Both the position numbers and the translations under genes were made by a program. From contig NZ_LT629749.1 of NCBI RefSeq assembly GCF_900105065.1, positions 2,604,001 to 2,668,000 on the forward strand: a stretch of DNA of 64,000 nucleotides. The letters run 5' to 3'. Below the pieces are notes generated by a model. That model saw only the letters and a program-made list of their open reading frames with translations. It had not been told where the DNA came from and ran no database searches. Positions 51,069 to 59,800 of the stretch are shown piece after piece (the first letter of the stretch is position 1; the number at the start of each line of letters is the position of its first letter). The stretch comes from Friedmanniella luteola. GTDB taxonomy: Bacteria; Actinomycetota; Actinomycetes; Propionibacteriales; Propionibacteriaceae.

Positions 51069-51923
51069 ATGGCCGTCACCGCCGACGCCACCACCACGCT
51101 GCACGTCCCCACCCGGCTCGGCCGGCTGCAGGTCCAGGTCCGGGGCTCCGGTGACCCGGTCGTGCTCTGGCACAGCATGTTCACCGACTCCGGCAGCTGG
51201 CGACGGCTGCTCCCGCTGCTGGCGGGACGGCGCCTGGTGCTCGTCGACGGGCCGTCGGCCGGGGGCAGCGACCCGCTCCGCCGGGCGGTGGACATCGGGA
51301 CCTGCGCGGCCGCCGCCGAGGACCTGCTGGCCGGGCTGGTCGAGGTGCTCGGCCCCGGGCCGGTGTCCTGGCTGGGCTGCGCCTGGGGCGGCCACGTCAG
51401 CCTGCACCTCGCCGCCACGCGGCCCGACCTGGTCCGGGACCTCGTCGCCGTCAGCGCACCGACGCACCCCGTCGGGCCGCGGCTGCGCCGGCTGGCCTCG
51501 GTGCTCGTGCCGCTCTACCGGGTCATCGGCCCGCGCGGCCCGGTCCGCCGGGCCATCCTCGACACCCTCTTCACCGAGCGCAGCCGGGCCGCCGACCCGG
51601 GAGGCGTCGCGCTCGTCCTCGACCCGCTCGACCGGGCAGCGCGGGCCCCGATGGCGCGGGCCATCCGGACCGCGGTCCTCAACCGGACCGACCTCGCGTG
51701 GGCCGCCCGCCGGACGACCTGCCCGGTGCTCCTCGTGACCACCGACGACCGGGGCGAGTGGACCCCGCAGGAGGCGGCGGCCATGGCGGCGCAGATGCCC
51801 GACGGCCGCGCGGTGACGATCGCCGGCTCGCGGGTGCTCCCCTCGATCGAGCAGCCGGCGGCCCTCGCGGCCGAGCTCAGGACGTTCTGGGCCGGGCGCG
51901 GCGGCGCCCGCGACGGGGAATAG
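51069..51923 (+). CDS. alpha/beta-hydrolase fold protein lacking the catalytic Ser and His
   Basis: This 284-residue protein follows the alpha/beta-hydrolase plan (PVVLWHSMFTDSGSW, then the elbow LGCAWGGHVSLHLAA, then PVLLVTTDDRGEW and LPSIEQPAALAAEL). The elbow has Ala where the nucleophile belongs (G-C-A-W-G), and the final GH is replaced by RV in SRVLPSIEQP. It is probably non-catalytic or catalytically unusual. ATG 51069 has GAGGAGGAG upstream; an earlier ATG at 51027 lies in the operator and is less likely. Divergent TetR control suggests that it is induced by a ligand. Confidence 0.8.
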   Translation: MAVTADATTTLHVPTRLGRLQVQVRGSGDPVVLWHSMFTDSGSWRRLLPLLAGRRLVLVDGPSAGGSDPLRRAVDIGTCAAAAEDLLAGLVEVLGPGPVSWLGCAWGGHVSLHLAATRPDLVRDLVAVSAPTHPVGPRLRRLASVLVPLYRVIGPRGPVRRAILDTLFTERSRAADPGGVALVLDPLDRAARAPMARAIRTAVLNRTDLAWAARRTTCPVLLVTTDDRGEWTPQEAAAMAAQMPDGRAVTIAGSRVLPSIEQPAALAAELRTFWAGRGGARDGE

Positions 51924-51951
51924 CGTCCCCGTCACCCCGGTTGGAGCAGGC

Positions 51952-52218
51952 ATGAGCAGCTACGAGGCGACCCCCGGCAAGCCGACCATGTTCACGACGA
52001 GCTGGTGCGGCTACTGCGCCCGGCTCAAGGGCCAGCTGACGCGGGCCGGCGTCGAGTGGGACGAGGTCGACATCGAGTCCCACCCCGACGCGGCGGACGT
52101 CGTCGCCGCGGTCAACGGCGGCAACCAGACCGTGCCGACCCTGCTGTTCTCCGACGGCTCGGCGATGACCAACCCGTCCGCCTCCCAGGTCGAGCGCAAG
52201 CTCGCCGAGCTCCGCTGA
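51952..52218 (+). CDS. mrx1: mycoredoxin (glutaredoxin-fold, mycothiol-dependent)
   Basis: This 88-residue thioredoxin-fold protein has the active site TTSWCGYCARLK (CxYC, residues 19-22 region), the cis-proline QTVPTLLF and the C-terminal PSASQVERKL helix. Mycoredoxin-1 reduces mycothiol-mixed disulfides and lies beside uvrD2 in mycobacteria (Rv3198A), as here except for two intervening genes. ATG 51952 has TTGGAGC upstream. Confidence 0.92.
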   Translation: MSSYEATPGKPTMFTTSWCGYCARLKGQLTRAGVEWDEVDIESHPDAADVVAAVNGGNQTVPTLLFSDGSAMTNPSASQVERKLAELR

Positions 52219-52882
52219 GCGCCGCAGCCCCGGACGCGTCCGGCCGGCGGGTCAGCACCGTCGTCTTCGACGTCGACGGCTGCCTCCTGGACTCCGCCGA
52301 CGGCATCGTCGCGGGCTACCGGCACGCGCTCGAGAGCGTCGGGTTCCCCGTGCCGGCCGAGCAGGTGCTGCGCTCGGACCTCGGACCGCCCGTCGGGGTG
52401 ATCTTCAGCCGGCTCGGGCTGGACGAGGCGACCACCGAGGCCGCCGTCGCCGCCTACCGCCGCTACTACGCCGAGACGGGGTTGGACCAGGCCCGGGTCT
52501 ACCCGGGGGTGCCCGAGCTGCTCGACGGCCTGACCGCCCGGGGGTCGCCCTGGCCACGGCCACCATGAAGCTGACGCCGACGGCCGAGGCGATCCTCGAC
52601 CGGCACGGTCTGGGCGACCGGTTCGCCGTCGTCAACGGCACCGACGCCACCCACCACACCAAGGCCGCGACGCTCGACCGCGCCCTCGAGCGGCTCGGCG
52701 GCCCGGACCGCTCCGGCGTCTTGATGGTCGGCGACCGGCACACCGACGTCGAGGCCGCGCAGGCCTGCGGGGTCGGCTCGGTCGCGGTGACCTGGGGGTA
52801 CGGCTCGGTCGCCGAGCTGGCCGCCACCCGGGCCGACCACCTGCTCGACGAGCCGCGGGAGCTGCTCGACCTGGTGGGCTGA
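52215..52882 (+). pseudogene. HAD-family phosphatase gene with a single-base frameshift
   Basis: The first part (to about 52550) reads STVVFDVDGCLLDSADG (motif I) to PGVPELLDGLTARG, then goes out of frame and stops at 52568. One extra G in the GGGGG run at 52540-52544 would restore LTARGVALATATMKLTPT. The second part (in frame from 52565) continues with HHTKAATLDRAL (lysine motif) and VGDRHTDVEAAQ (motif IV) to the end of a normal-length beta-phosphoglucomutase/phosphoglycolate-phosphatase-like protein. No good start codon is seen either (a CTG overlaps the mycoredoxin stop). It is a pseudogene, a sequencing error, or less likely a programmed frameshift. Confidence 0.75.
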
Positions 52883-52940
52883 GCGCGCCCGTGCCGCGCG
52901 GCGCGGAACTGTCGGCCGCGGGTCCTAGGGTGTGCAGACC

Positions 52941-55900
52941 ATGAGCCTGCAGATCCACCGCGCCGAGCGTGCCGACCGCCTGGTCGCCGCGCTCGGCGGG
53001 CTGCTCGCCGACCCGCTGCCCGACCCCTTCGCCACCGAGGTGGTCAGCGTCCCGACGCCCGGCGTCGAGCGCTGGTTGGCGCAGCGGCTCGCCGGCCGGC
53101 TGGGGGTCGGCGCGGCGGGCGGGGACGGCGTGTGCGCCGGCGTCGACTTCCCCTCGCTCCCCCGGCTCGTCGAGCGGGCGCTGGGGACCCCGGAGTCGCA
53201 GCGGCTGGAGGACCCCTGGCGGCCGCAGCGCGCCGTCTGGCCCCTGCTCCGCGTCCTCGACGCCGCCCGCGGGGAGGCCTGGGCCGCCGTCCTGTGGAGC
53301 TACCTGGGCGACCGGCCGGGGCCCGACCCCCGCAGCGCCGAACCGGTCGGACCCGGGGACGGCACCCGCACCGACGTCGCCCGCAGCGGTCGCCGCTGGT
53401 CGACGGCGCGGCACCTCGCCGGGCTCTTCGCGCGCTACGCCGCCGCCCGTCCGGCCATGGTGCAGGCCTGGTCGACGGGCCGCGACGTCGACGGGGAGGG
53501 TCGCCCGCTGGGCGCCGACCGTGCCTGGCAGGCCGAGCTCTGGCGCCGGCTCCGGGCCGAGCTGGACGCCCCGAGCCCCGCCGAGCGGGTGGCGGCGGGG
53601 ACGGCGGCCCTGGTCGCCGACCCGGGCGTCAGCGATCTGCCCGAGCGGTTGTCGGTGTTCGGCGCCACCCGCCTCGAGCCGCAGCACGTCACCGTGCTGG
53701 CCGCGCTCGCCGCGGGACGCGACGTGCACCTCTGGCTGCCGCACCCCTCACCCGACCTCTGGCGGGCGCTCGCCGACGCACCCGGAGCGGTGGCGCTGCC
53801 GCGCCGCGCCGACGACCGCAGCGACGCCGCCGCCCGGCACCGGCTGCTCGCCTACCTCGGGCGCGACGTCCGCGAGCTGCAGGCGGTGCTGCAGGCGGCC
53901 GGGGTGCCGCTGCAGGACCACCACCACCCCGTCGACCCGGGCGCTGACGTCCCACCGGCCCGGCTGCTCCAGCACCTCCAGGCCGGCATCGCCGCCAACC
54001 AGCCGCCGGCGGAGCCGGCCGGCCGGCCGGCGCTGCCGCCGGACGACCGCAGCATCCGGCTGCACCGCTCGCACGGGCCCGACCGGCAGGTCGAGGTGCT
54101 GCGCGAGGTGCTGGTCGGGCTGCTCGCCGACGACCCCACCCTCGAACCCCGCGACATCCTCGTCATGTGCCCCGACATCGAGACCTTCGCGCCCCTGGTG
54201 GCGGCGACGTTCGGGCTGGACACCGACGAGGCGACCGCGGAGCACCCCGGCCACCGGCTCCGCGTCCGGCTGGCCGACCGCTCGCTGCGGCAGGTCAACC
54301 CGCTGCTGTCGGTGCTCAGCCGGCTGGTGGTGCTGGCCGGCTCCCGGATGGAGTCCGCGGCCCTGCTCGACCTGTGCGCCACGCCGCCGGTCGCCCGCCG
54401 CTTCGGCTTCACCGGCGACGACCTCGAGCGGCTGCGGGACCTGGTCCCCCGGTCCGGGGTCCGCTGGGGCCTGGACGCCCAGCACCGGGCCGCCTTCGGG
54501 ATGGCCGGCTTCGGCCAGAACACCTGGAGCGCGGGCCTGGACCGGCTGCTGCTCGGCGTCGCCATGGACGAGTCGGGCCAGCACTTCCTGGGCACCGCGC
54601 TGCCGCTCGACGACGTCGACTCGGCCGACGTCGACCTGGTGGGACGGCTGGCCGAGCTGGTCGCCCGGCTGGGCGAGGTGACCGACCGCTGCCAGCGCCC
54701 GCAGCCGCTGGCCGGCTGGGTGGCCCTCTTCCGCGACGCGCTCGAGCTGCTCACCGCGGTGACGCCCGCCGACACCTGGCAGGTCGCCCACGCCTCGGCC
54801 GAGCTGGGCCGGTTGACCGAGACCGCCGGCGAGGACGCCGACGCCGTGCTGTCGCTGTCCGAGGTCAGCGCGCTGCTGGCCGAGGCCTTCCGCGGCCGGC
54901 CCGGGCGCAGCAACTTCCGCACCGGCACGCTGACGCTGTGCACGATGCACCCGATGCGCTCCGTCCCGCACCGCGTCGTCTGCCTGCTGGGCGTCGACGA
55001 CGGGGTGTTCCCCCGGCCGGGCCGGATCGACGGTGACGACGTCACCGCCGTGGACGAGCGGGTCGGCGACCCGGACCCGCGCAGCGAGGACCGCCAGCTG
55101 ATGCTCGACGCCGTGCTGGCGGCCCAGGAGCACCTGGTGGTCGTCTTCGCCGGGATGGACCCGCGCACCGGCGTCGACATCCCGCCCGCCGTCCCGGTCA
55201 AGGAGCTGATGGACGCGGTCGACCTGACCGTGACCACCGCCGACGGGCGCCCCGCGTCGGCGCACGTCACCGTCCGGCACCGGCTGCAGCCCTTCGACCC
55301 GGCCAACTTCGCGACCGGGCGGCTGGAGCCGGCGGCGCGGCGGCCCTTCAGCTTCGACACCGCCGCCCTGCGCGGGGCGGAGGCCTCGCTGCGGGACCGC
55401 CGGCCACCGCCGCGGGTGTTCGGCCGCACGCCGCTGGCCCCGCTGCCGCCCGGAGGGCCCGTGGAGCTCGCCGAGCTGACCCGGTTCTTCCGCCACCCGC
55501 TGCGGGCGCTGCTGCGGGCGCGCGGCAACGTCTCCCTCTACGGGGAGGACGAGCGGCCCGAGCCCGAGATCCCCGCCGACCTCGACGGCCTGCAGCGCTG
55601 GGCGGTGGGCGAGCGGATGCTGGGGCTGCACCTCCAGGGCGTCGAGCTCGACGTGCTGCGGGCGGCGGAGTGGCGGCGCGGCGACCTGCCGCCGCGGGCC
55701 TTCGGCTCGCGGGTGCTCGGCGACGTCACGGGCCAGGTGGCCGAGGTGCGGGCCGCAGCCGGGCCCTTTGTCGAGGACGAGCCCCGTCGGGTCGAGCTGG
55801 CGGGCCGGCTGGGCGACCGGCTGCTGGTCGGGACCGTCCTGGGCGTGCACGGCGACGACCTCGTGCAGGTCAGCTACTCCCGGCTCAGCGCCAGGCACCG

Positions 55901-56369
55901 GCTGCAGGCCTGGCTCGAGCTGCTGGCCCTCACCGCCGTCCGGCCGGGGCGGCCCTGGCGGGCGGTCAGCGTGGCCCGGCGGGGGGTGTCGGTGCTCGGC
56001 CCGCTGGACCCGGGGTGGGCTGCCCGGGTGCTGGCCGACCTCGTCGAGCTCCAGCAGACCGGCCTGGCCGAGCCGCTGCCCTTCTCGGCCCGGACGTCGG
56101 CGGAGTACAACCTGATCCGGTCCGCCGACCGGCCGCTGGCCCCCCGGATGAAGCTCCTGCGGGGGATCTGGCGCGAGGACGGGGACGACCTGTACGCCCG
56201 GTTCTTCGACCCGCCGCCCGGCGGCAGCGGCCCGACCGGTCTCGACGCCCTGCTGGCCGAGCCGTCCCGGCCTGCGGAGGAGCGCGGCACCCTCGTCGAG
56301 CCGAGCCGGTTCGGCACCCTGGCCCGTCGCGTCTTCCACCCCCTGATGAGCAACGAGGAGCTCCGGTGA
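52941..56369 (+). CDS. recC: RecBCD exonuclease V gamma subunit, RecC
   Basis: This protein of about 1142 residues has SF1-like helicase domains without an intact Walker A. In RecBCD this subunit splits strands and reads Chi. Recognisable parts are VVSVPTPGVERWLAQRLA-type opening (PTPGVERWLAQRLA), SIRLHRSHGPDRQVEVL, DILVMCPDIETFAPLV, TLTLCTMHPMRSVPHRVVCLLG-type (CTMHPMRSVPHRV) and RFFRHPLRALLRAR. The ATG at 52941 lies 9 nt after a TAGGGT -10, so the operon mRNA is probably leaderless. recB and recD follow with 4-bp overlaps. Confidence 0.95.
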   Translation: MSLQIHRAERADRLVAALGGLLADPLPDPFATEVVSVPTPGVERWLAQRLAGRLGVGAAGGDGVCAGVDFPSLPRLVERALGTPESQRLEDPWRPQRAVWPLLRVLDAARGEAWAAVLWSYLGDRPGPDPRSAEPVGPGDGTRTDVARSGRRWSTARHLAGLFARYAAARPAMVQAWSTGRDVDGEGRPLGADRAWQAELWRRLRAELDAPSPAERVAAGTAALVADPGVSDLPERLSVFGATRLEPQHVTVLAALAAGRDVHLWLPHPSPDLWRALADAPGAVALPRRADDRSDAAARHRLLAYLGRDVRELQAVLQAAGVPLQDHHHPVDPGADVPPARLLQHLQAGIAANQPPAEPAGRPALPPDDRSIRLHRSHGPDRQVEVLREVLVGLLADDPTLEPRDILVMCPDIETFAPLVAATFGLDTDEATAEHPGHRLRVRLADRSLRQVNPLLSVLSRLVVLAGSRMESAALLDLCATPPVARRFGFTGDDLERLRDLVPRSGVRWGLDAQHRAAFGMAGFGQNTWSAGLDRLLLGVAMDESGQHFLGTALPLDDVDSADVDLVGRLAELVARLGEVTDRCQRPQPLAGWVALFRDALELLTAVTPADTWQVAHASAELGRLTETAGEDADAVLSLSEVSALLAEAFRGRPGRSNFRTGTLTLCTMHPMRSVPHRVVCLLGVDDGVFPRPGRIDGDDVTAVDERVGDPDPRSEDRQLMLDAVLAAQEHLVVVFAGMDPRTGVDIPPAVPVKELMDAVDLTVTTADGRPASAHVTVRHRLQPFDPANFATGRLEPAARRPFSFDTAALRGAEASLRDRRPPPRVFGRTPLAPLPPGGPVELAELTRFFRHPLRALLRARGNVSLYGEDERPEPEIPADLDGLQRWAVGERMLGLHLQGVELDVLRAAEWRRGDLPPRAFGSRVLGDVTGQVAEVRAAAGPFVEDEPRRVELAGRLGDRLLVGTVLGVHGDDLVQVSYSRLSARHRLQAWLELLALTAVRPGRPWRAVSVARRGVSVLGPLDPGWAARVLADLVELQQTGLAEPLPFSARTSAEYNLIRSADRPLAPRMKLLRGIWREDGDDLYARFFDPPPGGSGPTGLDALLAEPSRPAEERGTLVEPSRFGTLARRVFHPLMSNEELR

Positions 56370-59300
56370 GCACCGCGACCAGCACGCCCCCGGACCGCAC
56401 GGAGGAGCTCGAGGCCTTCGACGTCCGCGGCCCGCTGCCCGGCGGCACCACCGTGCTGGAGGCCAGCGCGGGCACCGGCAAGACCTTCACCATCGCCGCG
56501 CTCACCGCGCGCTACCTGGCCGAGGGCGTGGTCGAGCTCGGCGACCTGATGCTGGTCACCTTCGGCCGCAACGCCAGCCTCGAGCTGCGGCTCCGGGTGC
56601 GGGAGCGGCTGGTCGCGACCGAGGCCGCGCTGCGCGCCGTCCGCCGCGGCGACCCGCGGCCGGCCGTCGACGAGGTGGGCGCGCTGCTCTGCGACGCGCC
56701 GCCGGCGGAGCTGGACGCGCGGCACGCCCGGGTCGCCCGCGCCCTGGCCGAGTTCGACGCCGCCACGATCGCCACCACCCACGAGTTCTGCCTGCAGATG
56801 CTCGACGGGCTGGGCGTGCTCGGGGACCGGGAGCCGCAGGCCGTCTTCGTCGAGCACCTCGGCGACCTGGTCCGCGAGGTGACCAGCGACGTCTACCTGC
56901 GCCGCTACGCCGCCGAGGGCCGCAGCCCGTTCGCCAGCTTCGAGGACGCGCTGGACGTCGCGCAACGGGCCGTCACCGCCGTGCACGCCACGCTGGTGCC
57001 CGCCGCCGGCGACCCCGACGAGGCCACGGACGCGGCCGAGCGGGTCGGCTTCGTCGCCGAGGTCCGCGCCGAGGTCGAGCGGCGCAAGCTCGCCGGTCGG
57101 TTGTTCACCTACGACGACATGCTGACCCGGCTCCGCGACGCCCTCGCCGACCCCCGGTGGGGGGAGGTCGCCGCCGACCGGCTGCGGTCCCGCTACCGCG
57201 TCGTCATGGTGGACGAGTTCCAGGACACCGACCCCGTGCAGTGGGAGATCCTGCGCCGCGCCTTCCACGGCCACGCGACGCTCATCCTCATCGGCGACCC
57301 CAAGCAGGCCATCTACGCCTTCCGCGGCGCCGACGTGTTCAGCTACCTCGACGCCCGCGAGGAGGCCGGCACCGTCCGCACCCTCGCCACCAACTGGCGC
57401 AGCGACGCCGCCGTCGTCGGCTCGCTCGGCACCCTGATGGGCGGGGCCGCCCTGGGTGACCCCCGGATCGTCGTCCGGCCGGTGGCGGCCCACCACGGCG
57501 GGCGCCGGCTCCGGTCGGCCGACGGCTCCTCCCCCGCCCCGCTGCGGCTGCGGGTCCGGCCCCACGAGGCCGACGCGGACGAGCCGCCGCTGGTCGGCGA
57601 CGTCCGCCCGCAGATCCTCACCGACCTGGTGGCCGACGTGACGAGCACGCTGGCGGGCGGAGCGGAGCTGCACCTGGGCGGCGGCTGGCGCCCGGTGCGG
57701 CCCGCCGACATCGCCGTCCTGGTCCGGACCAACGACCGCGGCGAGGAGATCCGCGAGGCGCTGGTCGCGGCCGGGGTCCCCGCCGTCATGCTGGGCGCCG
57801 GCTCCGTGTTCACCTCCCCGATGGCGGCGGAGTGGCTGACCCTGCTCACCGCGCTCGAGCAGCCGCGGCAGCAGCTGGCCCGGCGGGCGGCCCTGACGCC
57901 GTTCGTCGGCTGGACCTTCACCCAGCTGGCCGACGCGACCGAGGACCAGCTCACCGACCTGGCCCAGCGGGTCCGCTGGTGGAGCCGGGTGCTGGCCGGC
58001 CGCGGCGTCGCCGCCCTGATGGAGACGCTGACGGCGGACACCGGGCTGCCGGAACGGCTGCTGGGCACCGTGGGCGGCGAGCGCCGGCTGACCGACCTGC
58101 GGCACCTCGCCGAGGCCCTGCACGCCGCCATGGTCGCCGGGCCCCTCGGGGTCGGGGCGCTGCGGGCCTGGCTGCAGGACCGGGTCACCGAGGCCCGGGC
58201 CCGGCTGGCGGGGGACGGCACCCGTCGGCTGGAGACCGACGCCGAGGCCGTCACGGTGGTCACGGTGCACCGGAGCAAGGGCCTGGAGTACCCGCTGGTC
58301 TACCTGCCCGACGCCTGGGACCGGCACGTCAGCGGCAAGGACGAGGGCCGCACGCTGATGCTCCACGAGGCCGGCCGGGCCGTCCTCGACGTCGGCGGCC
58401 GGAGCGGGCCGGGCCGCCACGACCGCTTCCGCACCGCCCTTGAGGAGGACGCCGGGGAGAACCTCCGGCTGCTCTACGTCGCGCTCACCCGCGCCCAGTG
58501 CCAGGTCGTCGCCTGGTGGGCGCCGTCGCACAACACGCCCGGTTCGGCGCTGCAGCGCTTCCTCTACCGCTCCCGCAGCAGCGAGGGCGAGGTTCCCGCG
58601 GCGTCGTACCCGCTCTCCGGCGACCCGAGCGCGCTGCCCGGGCTCGGGGACGACGTCGTCGTCGAGCCGCTGGTCCCCCGGGCCGTCACGCCGTGGCAGG
58701 CCGGTGCCACCGACGTGCCGGCCATGGCGGTCCGCACCTTCACCCGGCCGCTGGACCTGCGGTGGCGGCGCACCTCCTACTCGGCGCTCACCGCGGCGGT
58801 GCACGGGGTCGAGCAGGTCAGCGCGGCCGTCGGCAGCGAGGCCGAGCCGCTGCACGAGGACGACGAGGCCGCGCCCGCCGTCGGCACCCCGGAGGACGGC
58901 TCCCCCGGCGCCGTCGCGGACGCGGCCCTGGACCGACCGTCCCCGATGGGTGACCTGCCGAGCGGCGTCGACTTCGGCACCGCCGTGCACAGCGTGTTCG
59001 AGCTGGTCGACCCGACGGCCGACGACCTCGCTGCCGAGCTCCGCCGGGCGACCGCGGTCGCGCTGGGCCGCGGCGGCGGGGGCCTGGGCGTCGACGCGCT
59101 GGCCACCGCCCTGCTGCCCTCGTTCCTCACCCCGCTGGGCCCGCTGGCCGGCGGCCGGCGGCTGGCCGACATCCCGCCGCGGGACCGGCTGGCGGAGCTG
59201 ACGTTCGAGATGCCCCTGGCGGGTGGTGATGCCGCGGGCGGGGGCGGGGGCGGGGCGCGCGGCGAGGTCACCGTCGGCCGGCTGGCCCCGCTGGTCCGCC

Positions 59301-59800
59301 GGCACCTCGGGGCCGCCGACCCGCTGCGCCGCTACGCGGAGCTGCTGGAGCACCCGACGCTGGCCGAGCAGCCCCTGCGCGGCTACCTGAACGGCAGCAT
59401 CGACGCGGTGCTCCGGGTCCCCGACGCGGCCGGCGTGCCGCGGTACCTGGTCGTCGACTACAAGACGAACTGGCTGGGCAGCTTCGACGGCCGCCCGCTC
59501 ACCGTCGGCGACTACACCCCGCCCCGGCTGGCGGAGGCGATGATGGCGGCGCACTACCCCCTGCAGGCGCTGCTCTACGGGGTCGCCGTGCACCGTCTGC
59601 TGCGCTGGCGGCAGCCCGGCTACGAGCCGGCGACGCACCTCGGCGGGGTGCTGTACCTGTTCGTCCGCGGCATGGCCGGGGCGGACACCCCGCAGGTCGA
59701 CGGCGTCCCCTGCGGCGTCTTCAGCTGGCGGCCGCCCGCCGGGCTGGTCACCGACCTGTCGGACCTGCTCGACGGCCGCGACCCCGAGGAGACCCGGTGA
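56366..59800 (+). CDS. recB: RecBCD exonuclease V beta subunit, RecB
   Basis: This 1144-residue protein has a 3'-5' SF1 helicase and a C-terminal RecB-type nuclease. Helicase motifs are EASAGTGKTFTIA (Walker A, about residue 35), VVMVDEFQDTDPVQW, LIGDPKQAIYAFRGAD, TVHRSKGLEYPLVYL and LLYVALTRAQ. The nuclease shows GSIDAVLRV and LVVDYKTNWL (Asp/Lys metal site, about residue 1030). An acidic Gly/Ala linker precedes the nuclease. GTG 56366 overlaps the recC stop. Confidence 0.96.
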   Translation: MSTATSTPPDRTEELEAFDVRGPLPGGTTVLEASAGTGKTFTIAALTARYLAEGVVELGDLMLVTFGRNASLELRLRVRERLVATEAALRAVRRGDPRPAVDEVGALLCDAPPAELDARHARVARALAEFDAATIATTHEFCLQMLDGLGVLGDREPQAVFVEHLGDLVREVTSDVYLRRYAAEGRSPFASFEDALDVAQRAVTAVHATLVPAAGDPDEATDAAERVGFVAEVRAEVERRKLAGRLFTYDDMLTRLRDALADPRWGEVAADRLRSRYRVVMVDEFQDTDPVQWEILRRAFHGHATLILIGDPKQAIYAFRGADVFSYLDAREEAGTVRTLATNWRSDAAVVGSLGTLMGGAALGDPRIVVRPVAAHHGGRRLRSADGSSPAPLRLRVRPHEADADEPPLVGDVRPQILTDLVADVTSTLAGGAELHLGGGWRPVRPADIAVLVRTNDRGEEIREALVAAGVPAVMLGAGSVFTSPMAAEWLTLLTALEQPRQQLARRAALTPFVGWTFTQLADATEDQLTDLAQRVRWWSRVLAGRGVAALMETLTADTGLPERLLGTVGGERRLTDLRHLAEALHAAMVAGPLGVGALRAWLQDRVTEARARLAGDGTRRLETDAEAVTVVTVHRSKGLEYPLVYLPDAWDRHVSGKDEGRTLMLHEAGRAVLDVGGRSGPGRHDRFRTALEEDAGENLRLLYVALTRAQCQVVAWWAPSHNTPGSALQRFLYRSRSSEGEVPAASYPLSGDPSALPGLGDDVVVEPLVPRAVTPWQAGATDVPAMAVRTFTRPLDLRWRRTSYSALTAAVHGVEQVSAAVGSEAEPLHEDDEAAPAVGTPEDGSPGAVADAALDRPSPMGDLPSGVDFGTAVHSVFELVDPTADDLAAELRRATAVALGRGGGGLGVDALATALLPSFLTPLGPLAGGRRLADIPPRDRLAELTFEMPLAGGDAAGGGGGGARGEVTVGRLAPLVRRHLGAADPLRRYAELLEHPTLAEQPLRGYLNGSIDAVLRVPDAAGVPRYLVVDYKTNWLGSFDGRPLTVGDYTPPRLAEAMMAAHYPLQALLYGVAVHRLLRWRQPGYEPATHLGGVLYLFVRGMAGADTPQVDGVPCGVFSWRPPAGLVTDLSDLLDGRDPEETR

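Noticed and set aside
52500-52600. Programmed frameshift in the HAD gene
   Set aside because: There is no typical slippery heptamer followed by a stable stem at the proper distance, and no start codon; simple mutation or error is more likely.
53748-56339. 863-codon minus frame opposite recC
   Set aside because: Same kind of shadow frame; the plus frame has the RecC segments.
55874-59638. 1254-codon open frame on the minus strand
   Set aside because: It is antisense to recC/recB, His/Gly/Gln-rich and low in complexity. It arises from GC-rich codon bias opposite real motifs.
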